Shown here one piece after another: positions 34,769 through 44,889 of a DNA stretch of 64,000 nt. Every line of letters begins with the position of its first letter. Positions within the stretch are counted from its first letter, which is position 1. Source of the DNA: Croceibacterium_B sp963811255 (GTDB lineage Bacteria; Pseudomonadota; Alphaproteobacteria; Sphingomonadales; Sphingomonadaceae); the NCBI GenBank assembly GCA_963811255.1, contig CAWEQI010000001.1, forward strand, positions 1-64,000, in the 5' to 3' direction. Made by a program: the position numbers and the translations under genes. Under the pieces are notes generated by a model. The model did not search any database, had not been told where the DNA came from, and was given only the letters and a program-made list of their open reading frames with translations.

Positions 34769-36727
34769 CGGCGAAGCCGTGGTGGATCGCCGCCGTCGCC
34801 GCCGCCGCGCTCGGGCTGACGGCCGCAGCAGCACAGCACCAGGCGCCAGCGTCGCCGCAATCGTCGCCCCAAGCCTCACCGCAACCGCAGACGCTGCCGC
34901 CCGATGGCGCCGACTGGAGCACCTTCAACGGCGACCTGGCGGCGCAGAAATATTCAACCTCGGGCCAGATCACGCCGCAGAACGTCGGCCACCTCAAGGT
35001 GGCATGGCAGCTTCATACCGGCGACGTGTCGCAAAAGGGCGGCAAGATCCCGGAAACCTATTTCGAGGCGACGCCGATCTTCGCCAACGGCACCGTCTAC
35101 ATCGGCACGCCGTTCTACCGCATCTACGCGCTCCAGCCGGACACCGGCCGCGTCAAATGGGTGTTCAATCCCCATGCCGTGCTCAAGCCGCTGACCCAGC
35201 CAGGCATGAAGTCGCGCGGGGTCGCCTATTGGCAATCCGCCAATCCGATGCCGGGGCAACCGTGCCAGAAGATCGTCTACATCGGCACGATGGACGCCAA
35301 GCTGTTCGCGGTGGATGCGGACACAGGCAAGCCGTGCATCGGGTTCGGCGACAGTGGGGTCCTCGACGTCGACCAATGGAACGTGCTTCACCCCAAGTAT
35401 CCGCTGTCGCTGCTGCAGCCGCCGACGGTCTACAAGGACACGCTGTTCATCGGCTGGGCGGCCAAGGACTGGGCCTATCGCACGGCGCCGGCCGGTGTGG
35501 TGTTCGCGGTGGACGCGCGCACCGGCAAGCTGAAGTGGACGTTCGATCCCTTGCCGCCGAAGGCCCGGCGGGAACTCGGGAACGTCCGACGTATGGGCGA
35601 GCATGTCGGTCGATCCGAGCGCCGGGCTGCTCTACCTGCCGGTGAGTTCGCCGAGCCCTAACTTCTACGGTGGCAACCGCAAGCAGCCGCTGCCGCTGGC
35701 GACCTCGGTCACCGCTCTCAATGCGGACACCGGCAAGGTCGTCTGGAGCCGGCAGCTGGTTCACCACGACGTGTGGGACTTCGACATCAACTCGGCACCG
35801 GTGCTGGTCGATATCAACAGGGGCGGCAAGACCATCCCCGCGCTGGTACAGTCGACCAAGATGGGCTTCATCTTCGTGCTCAACCGGCTGACGGGCGAGC
35901 CGATCTTCCCAGTGAAGGAAGAACCGGTCCCGCAGACGGACGTGCCGGGCGACCGCACTTCCGCGACGCAGCCGGTTCCGGTCTTGCCCAAGCCGCTGGT
36001 CCCGCCGCGCTGGAGCGGAGTGTCCACGTTGGCCGATATCGCCAGCCTCGGGGGCTGCAGCCGCCAACTGCACAAGCTTCGCTACGACGGGCGCTTCACT
36101 CCGCCGAGCGTACGCGGCAGTCTCATCTACCCGGCCACGCCGGGCGGCGTCGAATGGGGTGGAGGGGCAGTCGATCCGGTGAACGACGTCTACGTCGTCA
36201 ACAACTCCTACACGGCGCAAGTGTACCGCCTAATCCCGCGCAAGCAGTACCAGCGGGAGACGAAGAACGGCAAGCCGAGCGGCTACTACGACATGGCTGG
36301 CAGCCCCTACGGCCTCGATCTGCACAGCTTCCTCAACTGGCTCGGCATGCCCTGCTGGGCGCCGCCGTACGGCTCGATGTCGGCGATCGACCTGAAGACC
36401 GGCCGGCAGTTATGGAAGGAACCGTTCGGCGAGGTGCAGCGCTGGGGCTTCTTCATGCCCAGGTCGTGGGGCTCGGTAACGATCGGCGCCCCGCTGATCA
36501 CGAAGACGGGGCTGATCTTCATCGGCGCCTCCATGGACTCGCGAGCGCGGGCGATCAACGAGAACACCGGGAAGGTGCTGTGGACCGGCGAACTCGACGC
36601 TCCGGCGGTCGCCATCCCCTCGACCTACACCTACGAAGGCAAGCAGTATGTGGTGTTCGTCGCCGGCGGCAACGACATCATGGTTCCCCGCCTCAGCGAT
36701 CAGGTGATCGCCTTCGCCCTGCCATAG
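34765..36727 (+). pseudogene. PQQ-dependent dehydrogenase (glucose/quinate/shikimate type), one frameshift
   Basis: A periplasmic quinoprotein beta-propeller of about 653 residues with its own signal peptide (MTAKPWWIAAVAAAALGLTAAAA). Propeller blades include WSTFNGDLAAQKYS, HHDVWDFDINSAPVLVD and the C-terminal GKQYVVFVAGG...VIAFALP typical of membrane glucose dehydrogenase relatives. One extra G near 35577-35582 breaks the frame; corrected it reads GTSDVWASMSVDPSAGLLYLP. The 1963-base span is one over a multiple of three. Substrate is open: glucose, polyol or quinate. No pqq synthesis genes are in the window. Confidence 0.85.
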
Positions 36728-36779
36728 GGCGAGTTCTGCGGCCTGACCCTTAGCCCGCCCGACCGGCGGCGGAGCCCTG

Positions 36780-37262
36780 CTAATCGACCGGCAAGTGGCG
36801 GCGCAGCAGGCGGTACTCGTGCCAAGTGAGCCCGACCACCACGACATCGAGCAGGGTGAGCAGCAACAGGCCCAATCCGTGCGTGTGGGTGTAGCGGTAA
36901 AGCTGGTACAGAATGAACAGGACCAGCACCGCGATCATCGTCGGATAGGCCCACAGCTTGCGCATCAGCAGCCCGGCGGCGAGCGCCAGCAGAACCGCAC
37001 CATGGCTCAGCAGGTACCAGGCGTAGAAATGCTGCTGCTGGATCGAGAACCCGCGTGCCCAGGCGAGCAGGTGGGTGGCGACGAAATCCCGCTTGTCCTC
37101 AGTGAGCTCTTCCTGGGTGGAGCGGGCGACCAGGGTCCTGATCCAGGCGTTGCTGGTGACGGCCAGGGCGATGCCGCCGATGATTTCGAGCACGGCGTGC
37201 GCGCCTTTCAGCAGCACACTGACCTCGAACAATTGGTGTATCCGCCGCTCCGCAAGCCGCAC
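36780..37262 (-). CDS. DUF2127 membrane protein
   Basis: A 160-residue membrane protein with four helices and the DUF2127 pattern: FEVSVLLKGAHAVLEIIGG near the N-terminus, QQQHFYAWYLLSHGAVLL in the middle and THTHGLGLLLLTLLDVVVV near the end. Function unknown. It converges on the PQQ dehydrogenase and is divergent from the TonB receptor. Confidence 0.85.
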   Translation of the reverse strand: MRLAERRIHQLFEVSVLLKGAHAVLEIIGGIALAVTSNAWIRTLVARSTQEELTEDKRDFVATHLLAWARGFSIQQQHFYAWYLLSHGAVLLALAAGLLMRKLWAYPTMIAVLVLFILYQLYRYTHTHGLGLLLLTLLDVVVVGLTWHEYRLLRRHLPVD

Positions 37263-37367
37263 GCGCTATCTCCACGAAGAGGAACGCCGCCGCCTTTGCC
37301 GCCGTTCCCTTCGCCGTGAGAACCCTTCGCTTGCGCGAACGTCGCCGCGAGACCAAGGGAGCGGTTC

Positions 37368-39374
37368 ATGCCTGCTATTGTCGCTGCCCTAATACTCGCC
37401 GCCGCCGCTGCCCCGCCGCCCGCCCCCGATCGAGATCGGCGATCCGATCGTCCGCCGTCGGCATCGAGCGGCGACAAGGACGACCGCCAGACGAGAGCGG
37501 CCGGCCCCGTACAACCCGATCGGGCAGATACGGACGACGAGAAGGACGAAGACGAAGGGCAGGCCCAGAGCGGGGCCATCGTCGTCACCGCGCGCCGGCT
37601 CGACGCGGCCCGGACCCGGATCGATGCCGCGCTCGGTTCGAGCGTCTATTCGCTGACCAACGACAGCATCGAAAACCGCCCCGGCGGCGAGACCGGCAGC
37701 GTCGCCTCGATCCTCGCGCAGACCCCTGGCGTCACGTTCTCCGCCGGGTTGAACGTCCGCGGTTCGAAGGCGGTCCAGGTGCGGATCAACGACGTCGCGA
37801 TCCCGGAAGCCATTTCCGATCCGGAGGATCGCCTCAGTTCGCGGCTAGCCGAGAGCACGCGGTTGATCACCGGCACGCTGCCGGCGCAGTTCGGCTTCGC
37901 TCCGGGAGGCGTAATCGCGGTCACCACCAAGAACGGGATCTACCAGCACGGCGGCGAGATCGAGCTGTTCGCCGGTACCCACGGCAGACTGGAGCCGGCC
38001 TTCGAGTGGGGCGGCTCGACCGGCAGCAGCAGTCTATTCGCCTCGGGAAGCCTGGAGCGAGAGGACCGCCACGTTGCCGATCTTTCCGGCGCCCGGGCCA
38101 AGGACAGGCGCCACGAAATCGGCGGCCTCGCCTTCGCCGACCACGTGATCGACGACGAAAACCGGGTCTCGCTGGTGGCCGGCGGTTCGCACGAGCGGCA
38201 TTTCATCGGCGCGACCAGCCTGCCGGCCGGCACCGAGACCCACGACAGCGGCTACGGGGTCGCCGCGTTCCAGCACAGCACCGAGCGCTGTACCTTGCAG
38301 GCCTCACTGTTCGCCGGCGCCGACAACATCGCCAGCGACTTCGCAGCGGCCGAGCGCGAGCGGCGCAGCTCGGCCGGCACGCAGATCGATTCCTCGCTGG
38401 ACCTCGGCGCGGGGCACACGCTCAAGACCGGACTGCTCCTCAACCATTCGACGAGCCGCGAATCCGGGCTGGTGCCGAATTCCTCGCGGATGAGCCGGAC
38501 CTCGCTGGGCGTCTATGCCCAAGACGAATGGCAGCCGGACCCGAACCTCACGATCAATGCCGGCATTCGCGGCGACTGGTTGCGCAGCCTCGACGCCAGC
38601 CTGGCCGTCGAGCCACGGGCGAGCATCGTCTGGGCCAGCCCCGACGGCCTCAGCATCCATGCGGGTTACGCCCGTTATGAATCAGCGCCGCCGCTGGGAG
38701 AGGAGCCGCGCGGAACGCATCTGGCCAACGAGCGCGACGATTATTTCGACGCCGGCGCCCAGCAGAAGCTCGGGCCCCTGACGATCGGCCTCGACGCCTA
38801 TTCGCGCAGCGCGCGCAACCTTATCGTCGAGCATCAGGCCCCCGGCGGAGCGGTGGCGAGCGCATTCGAGTTTGCCCGCGGCCGTTTTCGCGGAGTCGAG
38901 CTATCCGCCACATACGCCCACGGGCCGGCAACGGCCTGGGTCAACGTCAGCCTGGCGAAAGCGCAAGGGCAAACGATCGTCGGTGGCGATGCGCTGTTCC
39001 CGGCGGCCACGATTTTCGCGGCACGCGGCCGCTGGGTCGATCTGGCCGGCAGCCACGCCGTCACGGTCTCCGCCGGCCTCGGCTGGCGCATCGGCAAGCT
39101 CAACCTGACGGGCGACATCCTCGCGGGCGACGGCGCGGTCCGGACACTCAGCCCAACCGACCCCAACGGGACGCGCGCAACCGATTTCGCGACTCTGGGC
39201 CTTTCCGCCGTCTATCACCTCAGATGGGCCGGCAAGCCAGTCGATTTCCGTCTCGACCTGACGAACCTCACGAACGCGCATTATGTCGAGAACGACGCCG
39301 CCAACCTCGAAGGCGGCTGGACGCATTTTGCCCAAGGGCGGACGATCCTCGTCGGTTTCGAACAGAGCTTCTGA
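37368..39374 (+). CDS. TonB-dependent receptor
   Basis: A 668-residue outer-membrane receptor with signal peptide (MPAIVAALILAAAAA), an acidic low-complexity stretch (residues 25-65), a TonB box-like IVVTARR, a plug domain (ILAQTPGVTFSAGLNVRGS, PAQFGFAPGGVIAVTTK) and a beta-barrel ending in the aromatic VGFEQSF. Substrate is unknown. It is short for the family, and the plug lacks the usual long N-terminal region. It is adjacent to the PQQ dehydrogenase and copper ATPase, but no functional link is shown. Confidence 0.88.
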   Translation: MPAIVAALILAAAAAPPPAPDRDRRSDRPPSASSGDKDDRQTRAAGPVQPDRADTDDEKDEDEGQAQSGAIVVTARRLDAARTRIDAALGSSVYSLTNDSIENRPGGETGSVASILAQTPGVTFSAGLNVRGSKAVQVRINDVAIPEAISDPEDRLSSRLAESTRLITGTLPAQFGFAPGGVIAVTTKNGIYQHGGEIELFAGTHGRLEPAFEWGGSTGSSSLFASGSLEREDRHVADLSGARAKDRRHEIGGLAFADHVIDDENRVSLVAGGSHERHFIGATSLPAGTETHDSGYGVAAFQHSTERCTLQASLFAGADNIASDFAAAERERRSSAGTQIDSSLDLGAGHTLKTGLLLNHSTSRESGLVPNSSRMSRTSLGVYAQDEWQPDPNLTINAGIRGDWLRSLDASLAVEPRASIVWASPDGLSIHAGYARYESAPPLGEEPRGTHLANERDDYFDAGAQQKLGPLTIGLDAYSRSARNLIVEHQAPGGAVASAFEFARGRFRGVELSATYAHGPATAWVNVSLAKAQGQTIVGGDALFPAATIFAARGRWVDLAGSHAVTVSAGLGWRIGKLNLTGDILAGDGAVRTLSPTDPNGTRATDFATLGLSAVYHLRWAGKPVDFRLDLTNLTNAHYVENDAANLEGGWTHFAQGRTILVGFEQSF

Positions 39375-39440
39375 GGGGAGCGGCCACCCTCAGTGATGGC
39401 AGCCGGGTGTCGACGCGACGATTTCGTGGGCGGCGTGAAG

Positions 39441-40163
39441 CTAACGTACTTCGCCGGAGTGCGCCCGGCTGACCGGCTCTACTACAACGCGCTCCATCGG
39501 CGGCGACTTGATGTTGCGGGCGACGAAGGCGAGCAGCGCTGCCGCCCCCGCGGCGAACCAGAGGGTGTTCATGCCGACCGCGCGGAACAGCGCGGCCCCG
39601 ATCATCGCGCCGATCACCAACCCCAACCACAGCGTCAGGTAAGGCAACCACGGGCGCTTCTTGCCGGTAAGCGCCGCGGCCAGCGCCTCGGCGAACTTCA
39701 CCACGTTGCCGGTCATGTAAGTGACGCCGATGACGTAAGGTCCGTCCTCGGCGCGGAAGACGTTGTTGGCGCAGCCCATGGCCACCGCCATGGCGATCAC
39801 CGCAACCACCTTCCAGCCGAACGCCTGCAACAGTGCGGAACAGGTGAGCCCGAACGCGGTCGCCGCCAGCACAAGCGGCTTGCGCCGGACCGGGGCGGCG
39901 GTCGAGACGAGCGAGCCTACTACGACGCCGGCCACGAAAGCGACTATGACCGACCCTGTAAGCAACGCTGCCTTGGGCACTTTCGTGACGCTGACCGCGA
40001 GATGGGTCGAATTCCCGCTCATGAAGGAGACGAAATTCCCGCCCAGCTGCAGAAACCCGGTCGCATCGACCAACCCGGCCAGCGTGGCGAGCAGGACCGC
40101 CAGATAATGCAGCCGGCTTTCGGACGGCGCTGGCGGATCGCCGCGATCGGCATCAGGGGGCAC
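39441..40163 (-). CDS. DUF1275 (YoaK-like) membrane protein
   Basis: A 240-residue membrane protein with about six helices. GLVDATGFLQLGGNFVSFMSGN and GVTYMTGNVVKFAEAL are the two repeated DUF1275 motifs. The start is GTG at 40163, preceded by GAGGAG seven bases upstream. The family is thought to be a transporter; no substrate is known. Confidence 0.88.
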   Translation of the reverse strand: MPPDADRGDPPAPSESRLHYLAVLLATLAGLVDATGFLQLGGNFVSFMSGNSTHLAVSVTKVPKAALLTGSVIVAFVAGVVVGSLVSTAAPVRRKPLVLAATAFGLTCSALLQAFGWKVVAVIAMAVAMGCANNVFRAEDGPYVIGVTYMTGNVVKFAEALAAALTGKKRPWLPYLTLWLGLVIGAMIGAALFRAVGMNTLWFAAGAAALLAFVARNIKSPPMERVVVEPVSRAHSGEVR

Positions 40164-40274
40164 ATTGCTCTCCTCACACTCTCGTCCGCGACGGCATCGC
40201 GATCGGCCGCCGCCATCCGATAGTGAAAGTCGGCGGGCCTTACGCAGGTTCCGAAAGCGCGCCGTCTCGCCTCG

Positions 40275-42521
40275 TCAGAGATGCACCGACCGCAAGCGCA
40301 GCGAGTTGGTCACCACCGAGATCGATGAAGCGCTCATCGCGAAGGCGGCGAACATCGGGCTGATCAGAATGCCGAGAACCGGGTACAGCACGCCCGCGGC
40401 GACCGGCACGCCGACGCTGTTGTAGATCAGCGCGAAGAACAGGTTCTGGCGAATGTTGCGCATCGTCGCCCGGGCCAGCCGGCGGGCGCGGACGATCCCG
40501 TCGAGGTTGCCCTTCACCAAGGTGATCCCGGCGCTCTCGATCGCCACGTCGGCGCCCGTGCCCATGGCGATGCCGACGTCCGCCTGGGCCAGCGCCGGAG
40601 CATCGTTGACCCCGTCGCCGGCCATCGCCACCTTGCGCCCCTGCTGCTGCAGGTCGGCGATAATGTCGGCCTTGTCCTGCGGCAGCACGTCGGCGCGGAT
40701 CTCGTCGATCCCCAGCCTGGCCGCCACCGCCCGCGCGGTGCGCTCGTTGTCGCCGGTAGCCATGATGATCCGCAGGCCGAGCGCATGCAGCTCGCGCAGC
40801 GCCGCGGGGGTGGTTTCCTTGACCGGATCGGCCACGCTCACGAGCCCGGCGACGGCCCTCTCGATCAGCACGAACATCACCGTCTCGCCCTCGTCGCGCC
40901 GGGCGTCCGCCTGGGCGGCGAGGTCTGCGGCAGCGACGCCGAGGTCCTCCAACAGCTTGAGATTGCCGAGAGCCACCCGCTTGCCATCGACCTTTCCCTC
41001 GACGCCCTTGCCGGTGCGCGCCTCGAAGTCCTCGGCCGAACCGAGCGCCAGCCCGCGTTCCTGCGCTCCGTCGACGATCGCCTCGGCCAGCGGATGCTCG
41101 GAACCTTTTTCCAGCGTGGCGGCAAGGCGCAGGACTTCGTCCTCGTCATGCCCCGTCGCCGGCAGCACGGCGATGAGCCGCGGCTTGCCCATCGTCAGCG
41201 TGCCGGTTTTGTCGACGATCAGCGTATCGACTTTCTCGAACCGTTCGAGCGCCTCGGCGTTCTTGATCAGCACGCCGGCGTGCGCGCCGCGCCCGGTCGC
41301 AGTCATGACCGACATCGGCGTGGCAAGCCCTAGCGCGCAGGGGCAGGCGATGATCATCACCGAAACCGCCGCGATCAGCGCGTAGGCCAGCGAAGGCGCC
41401 GGGCCCCAGATTGCCCAGCCGGCGAACGCCAGCACGGCGACTCCGATAACTGCCGGTACGAACCAGCCGGCGACCTTGTCGGCGTACTTCTGGATCGGCG
41501 CGCGCGAGCGCTGCGCCTGCGCGACCATTGCCACGATCTGCGCCAGCATCGTTTCGCTGCCGACGCGGGTCGCCTGCATCACCAGCGTGCCGGTGCCGTT
41601 GATCGTCGCCCCGGTGAGCGGATCGCCGGCGGCCTTCTCGACCGGCACCGGCTCGCCGGTGAGCATGCTCTCGTCGACCGACGAGCGGCCCTCGATCACG
41701 CTGCCGTCGACCGGGATCTTGTCGCCCGGGCGCACGCGCAGCCGGTCGCCCACATGGACCTGCTCGAGCGGGATTTCCTCCTCGCGCCCGTCTTCGCGCA
41801 CGATCCGCGCGGTTTTGGCGGCGAGATCGAGCAGCGCGCGGATGGCCTTGCCGGTGCCTTCGCGCGCGCGCAGCTCCAGCACTTGCCCGAGCAGCACCAG
41901 CACCACAATCACCGCCGCCGCTTCGAAATAGACCGCCACGTTGCCGTTCGCGTCGCGGAAGCCCGCCGGAAACACGCCGGGCGCGATCACCGCGACGACG
42001 CTGAACAGCCACGAGGCCGCGACGCCCATGCCGATCAGCGAGAACATGTTGAGGTTCAGCCTCCGGAAGGAGTTCCACCCGCGCACGAGGAAGGGCCAAC
42101 CGCACCACAGCACCACCGGCGTGCCGAGCGCGAGCTCGATCCACAAAGCCGTGCGTTCGCCGAGAATGTCGCGAACGCCGCCCAGGCCGACGAAACCGCC
42201 CATGGCGAGGACCAGCAGCGGAATTGTGAGACCAACGCCGATCCAGAACCGGCGGGTGAAATCGACCAGTTCCGGGTTCGGCCCCGATTCCACCATGGCG
42301 GCGGATTCGAGTTCTAGACCCATACCGCAGATCGGGCACGATCCGGCCGACGTCTGCCGCACCTCCGGGTGCATCGGACAGGTATAGACCGGACCCGCGT
42401 ATCCATTCGGCACCCGGTCGTACTGTCCGCCGGACGGAGCCGGGGCGACGGATCGGGTTTGGCAGTGGTGATGTTCGCTGCAGCCTGAGTCGGGTGTGCG
42501 CGAATGCGTCTGTTCGGTCAT
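40275..42521 (-). CDS. copA: Copper-translocating P-type ATPase
   Basis: A 748-residue P1B ATPase that exports copper across the inner membrane. The N-terminus is His/Cys-rich (CSEHHHCQT) and followed by a heavy-metal binding domain YTCPMHPEVR...CPICGMGLE, not an HMA domain. The transport site is ACPCALGLATP, the phosphorylation site DKTGTLTMG, and the hinge GDGVNDAPALAQADVG. These indicate Cu(I) export, though silver is possible. A CsoR-like operator lies 38 bases upstream. Confidence 0.94.
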   Translation of the reverse strand: MTEQTHSRTPDSGCSEHHHCQTRSVAPAPSGGQYDRVPNGYAGPVYTCPMHPEVRQTSAGSCPICGMGLELESAAMVESGPNPELVDFTRRFWIGVGLTIPLLVLAMGGFVGLGGVRDILGERTALWIELALGTPVVLWCGWPFLVRGWNSFRRLNLNMFSLIGMGVAASWLFSVVAVIAPGVFPAGFRDANGNVAVYFEAAAVIVVLVLLGQVLELRAREGTGKAIRALLDLAAKTARIVREDGREEEIPLEQVHVGDRLRVRPGDKIPVDGSVIEGRSSVDESMLTGEPVPVEKAAGDPLTGATINGTGTLVMQATRVGSETMLAQIVAMVAQAQRSRAPIQKYADKVAGWFVPAVIGVAVLAFAGWAIWGPAPSLAYALIAAVSVMIIACPCALGLATPMSVMTATGRGAHAGVLIKNAEALERFEKVDTLIVDKTGTLTMGKPRLIAVLPATGHDEDEVLRLAATLEKGSEHPLAEAIVDGAQERGLALGSAEDFEARTGKGVEGKVDGKRVALGNLKLLEDLGVAAADLAAQADARRDEGETVMFVLIERAVAGLVSVADPVKETTPAALRELHALGLRIIMATGDNERTARAVAARLGIDEIRADVLPQDKADIIADLQQQGRKVAMAGDGVNDAPALAQADVGIAMGTGADVAIESAGITLVKGNLDGIVRARRLARATMRNIRQNLFFALIYNSVGVPVAAGVLYPVLGILISPMFAAFAMSASSISVVTNSLRLRSVHL

Positions 42522-42558
42522 CGCAGAATCTCCTCGGCACTGCTCCCTTAGTCGTAGG

Positions 42559-42573
42559 TACCCCCAGTGGGTA
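42559..42573. promoter_or_regulatory. CsoR-like copper operator upstream of copA
   Basis: TACCC-CCAGT-GGGTA is a perfect inverted repeat with five-base arms and a C/G-rich centre, flanked by G on the left and T on the right. This matches the form of CsoR/RcnR-type operators controlling copper export genes. It lies 38-52 bases before the copA start. No csoR gene is in the window, so the repressor would be encoded elsewhere. Confidence 0.6.
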
Positions 42574-42704
42574 TTTCAAGGAGGGTGTGCAACGCAGGCG
42601 CCAGAGGAGCGCAGCCACGGCTTAAACAGATTGCAAGCATACTCCTTGAGGCCGCCTTCACTTCCCCGCTCTAACACGGCACGCGGGACAACAGGGGACA
42701 CATC

Positions 42705-44270
42705 GTGTTGAAGCTGCTCGCATTTCTGCGACGGCTGCGAGACGACGCTGCGGGCAACACGCTCGCGATTTGCGCAGCCGCCATCATTCCGCTTGCCGCG
42801 GTTATCGGTTCAGGGCTCGACCTGGCCGATGCCTACATGACTCGCGCGCGGCTGCAGAACGCCTGCGACGCGGCCTCGCTCGCCGGGCGGCAATATATGC
42901 AGGGGACTACGTTCAATCAGGACGTCGAGGACGAAGCGCGCAAGTTCTTCGACTTCAATTTCCCCGCCGGTACGCCGAACGTCTCGAACCTCACCTTCGC
43001 CATCGACCAGGATTCGAGCGACAGCAACCAGCTCGACGGCACCGCCAGCGCCCTGGTGGCGACGACGCTGATGCGGATCTTCGGCTACGACAACATCCCC
43101 ATCCACGTCGACTGCAACGCCACGCGCGACATGGGACACAACGACATCGCCCTGGTGCTCGACGTCACCGGATCGATGGCCGACGCCCCGAGCACCGGCG
43201 GCGCCAGCAAGATTTCCCGCCTGCGCGAAGGGGCGATGGGGCTCTACAAGGCGCTCGAAAGCAGCGACGGATCGATCACGCGCTACGCGATCATCCCCTA
43301 TTCGCACACGGTGAACGTCGCCCGCTCGTTGATGAACAAGGACATTCTCGACGGCCAGCCCTACGTGGACTGGACGAAGTCGTGCGACAGCAACGGATAC
43401 AACTGCACGTACACTATCGGCCAAAAGACGGTAACAGCCGCCGAATCGAGCTGGAACATCGGCAAAGGCGGGGGGTCGATCGGCGGCAACAGAGAGAAGT
43501 TCCGCACCAGTGGCGATGGCTGCATCGAGGAACGCCCGTCGGTGGGCGAGACGATGTCGCCGTTCAAGATTGACGATACGATCACCCAGGCGGACGTCGA
43601 TACCCAGGCGGGCAATGCCGGCAACCAGCCCGAGCTGCAGTTCGGCCGCTACGATCCGCCAGCGCACACCAACGACGGCTCCGGCACCAGCAGCGGCGTG
43701 AAGTTTTACCACATCGGAGGACGATGGGTCCAAACCGGCTGCCCCGCGGAAGCAACCACGCTGCAGACTTACGCCAGCGAGGACGACTTCCAGACGGCCA
43801 TCGACGCCGCCACCGCGCGGGTGACCGGCGGCACCTATCACGACATCGGCATGCTGTGGGGCCTGCGGTTCATTTCGCGGACCGGGTATTTCGCCTCGGA
43901 CAACCCGACCGAGCGCAACGGCATCCCCGTCAACCAGCACATCGTGTTCATGACCGACGGCAAGCTGGACACCGGCGACACGTTGTATTCGGCTTATGGC
44001 ATCCAGCGCTACGAGCAGCGGGTCCAAGGGTGCTCCTCGGGCACTTCGGGATGCAACGCGGTCCATCTCGCCCGCTTCCAGGCGGCGTGCGACCTCGCCA
44101 AAGCAGACGGGATCACGGTGTGGGTCATCGCACTCGACGTGACGGACACGACCGACATCAAGGACTGCGCCACCAGCGCCGATCACTTCTACACCAGCGA
44201 CGGATCGGACCTCGAACAGATTTTTGCGAAAATCGGCCAGGGCATTGGCAACCTGAGGCTGACGCGATGA
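42705..44270 (+). CDS. TadG-like pilus protein with von Willebrand A domain
   Basis: A 521-residue protein with an N-terminal TadE/TadG-type segment (DAAGNTLAICAAAIIPLAAVIGSGLDL) that acts as class III signal and membrane anchor, then a vWA domain with MIDAS-like DIALVLDVTGSMAD and later IVFMTDGKLDTG. The end (FAKIGQGIGNLRLTR) fits TadG. GTG at 42705 follows AGGGGA. The stop overlaps the next TadE-like start as ATGA. It likely forms part of an envelope or pilus complex. Confidence 0.86.
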   Translation: MLKLLAFLRRLRDDAAGNTLAICAAAIIPLAAVIGSGLDLADAYMTRARLQNACDAASLAGRQYMQGTTFNQDVEDEARKFFDFNFPAGTPNVSNLTFAIDQDSSDSNQLDGTASALVATTLMRIFGYDNIPIHVDCNATRDMGHNDIALVLDVTGSMADAPSTGGASKISRLREGAMGLYKALESSDGSITRYAIIPYSHTVNVARSLMNKDILDGQPYVDWTKSCDSNGYNCTYTIGQKTVTAAESSWNIGKGGGSIGGNREKFRTSGDGCIEERPSVGETMSPFKIDDTITQADVDTQAGNAGNQPELQFGRYDPPAHTNDGSGTSSGVKFYHIGGRWVQTGCPAEATTLQTYASEDDFQTAIDAATARVTGGTYHDIGMLWGLRFISRTGYFASDNPTERNGIPVNQHIVFMTDGKLDTGDTLYSAYGIQRYEQRVQGCSSGTSGCNAVHLARFQAACDLAKADGITVWVIALDVTDTTDIKDCATSADHFYTSDGSDLEQIFAKIGQGIGNLRLTR

Positions 44271-44887
44271 ACCTGGGCGATTTCCTGCCCCGCCTTCGCC
44301 GCGACGAACGCGGAGTGACGATCGTCGAGTTCGCGATGGTCGCCCTGCCTCTGTCGATGCTGCTGATGGGCGGATTCGACCTCGGCCACCAGGCCTACAT
44401 CCGCGCGGTGATGCAGGGCGCGCTGAACGACGCCGCCCGCAAGGCGTCGGTGCAGGATCCCGCCTTCACCGCCAAAGGTTCGACGACCGAGGAGCGAGTG
44501 ACGAACACGATCAAGGATCAGCTGAAAACGATCACGCCGGGAGCGACGATCGACGTCACGATGAGTAGCTACTTCGACTTCAGCGGCATCGGCAACCCGG
44601 AGAAGCTGGCGAGCGACGTCAACGGCAACGGCCAGTACGACGCCGCCGATGGCGACTGCTTCTACGACGCGAACGGGAACGGAAAGTACGATACGGATGC
44701 CGGAAGCGACGGGCTCGGCGGCGCCAACGACGTGGTGTTCTATCAGGCCCACATCCTCATGCCGCGCCTGATGCCGGTGGCACAGCTGCTCGGATTCTCG
44801 CCGAATTACGATATGACCGTGGCCACGGCGGTGCGCAATCAGCCTTACGGCACGCAGCCCACCCCACCCGTGCTGTGCGGAGTGTGA
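44267..44887 (+). CDS. TadE-like protein with calcium-loop-like repeats
   Basis: A 206-residue TadE-like pseudopilin: RRDERGVTIVEFAMVALPLSMLLM is the hydrophobic N-terminal helix with the conserved Glu. Near residues 121-150 it carries DVNGNGQYDAADGD and DANGNGKYDTDAGSD, two loops like EF-hand or dockerin calcium sites. This insert is unusual for TadE. It is coupled to the TadG-like gene. Confidence 0.84.
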   Translation: MNLGDFLPRLRRDERGVTIVEFAMVALPLSMLLMGGFDLGHQAYIRAVMQGALNDAARKASVQDPAFTAKGSTTEERVTNTIKDQLKTITPGATIDVTMSSYFDFSGIGNPEKLASDVNGNGQYDAADGDCFYDANGNGKYDTDAGSDGLGGANDVVFYQAHILMPRLMPVAQLLGFSPNYDMTVATAVRNQPYGTQPTPPVLCGV

Positions 44888-44889
44888 CG

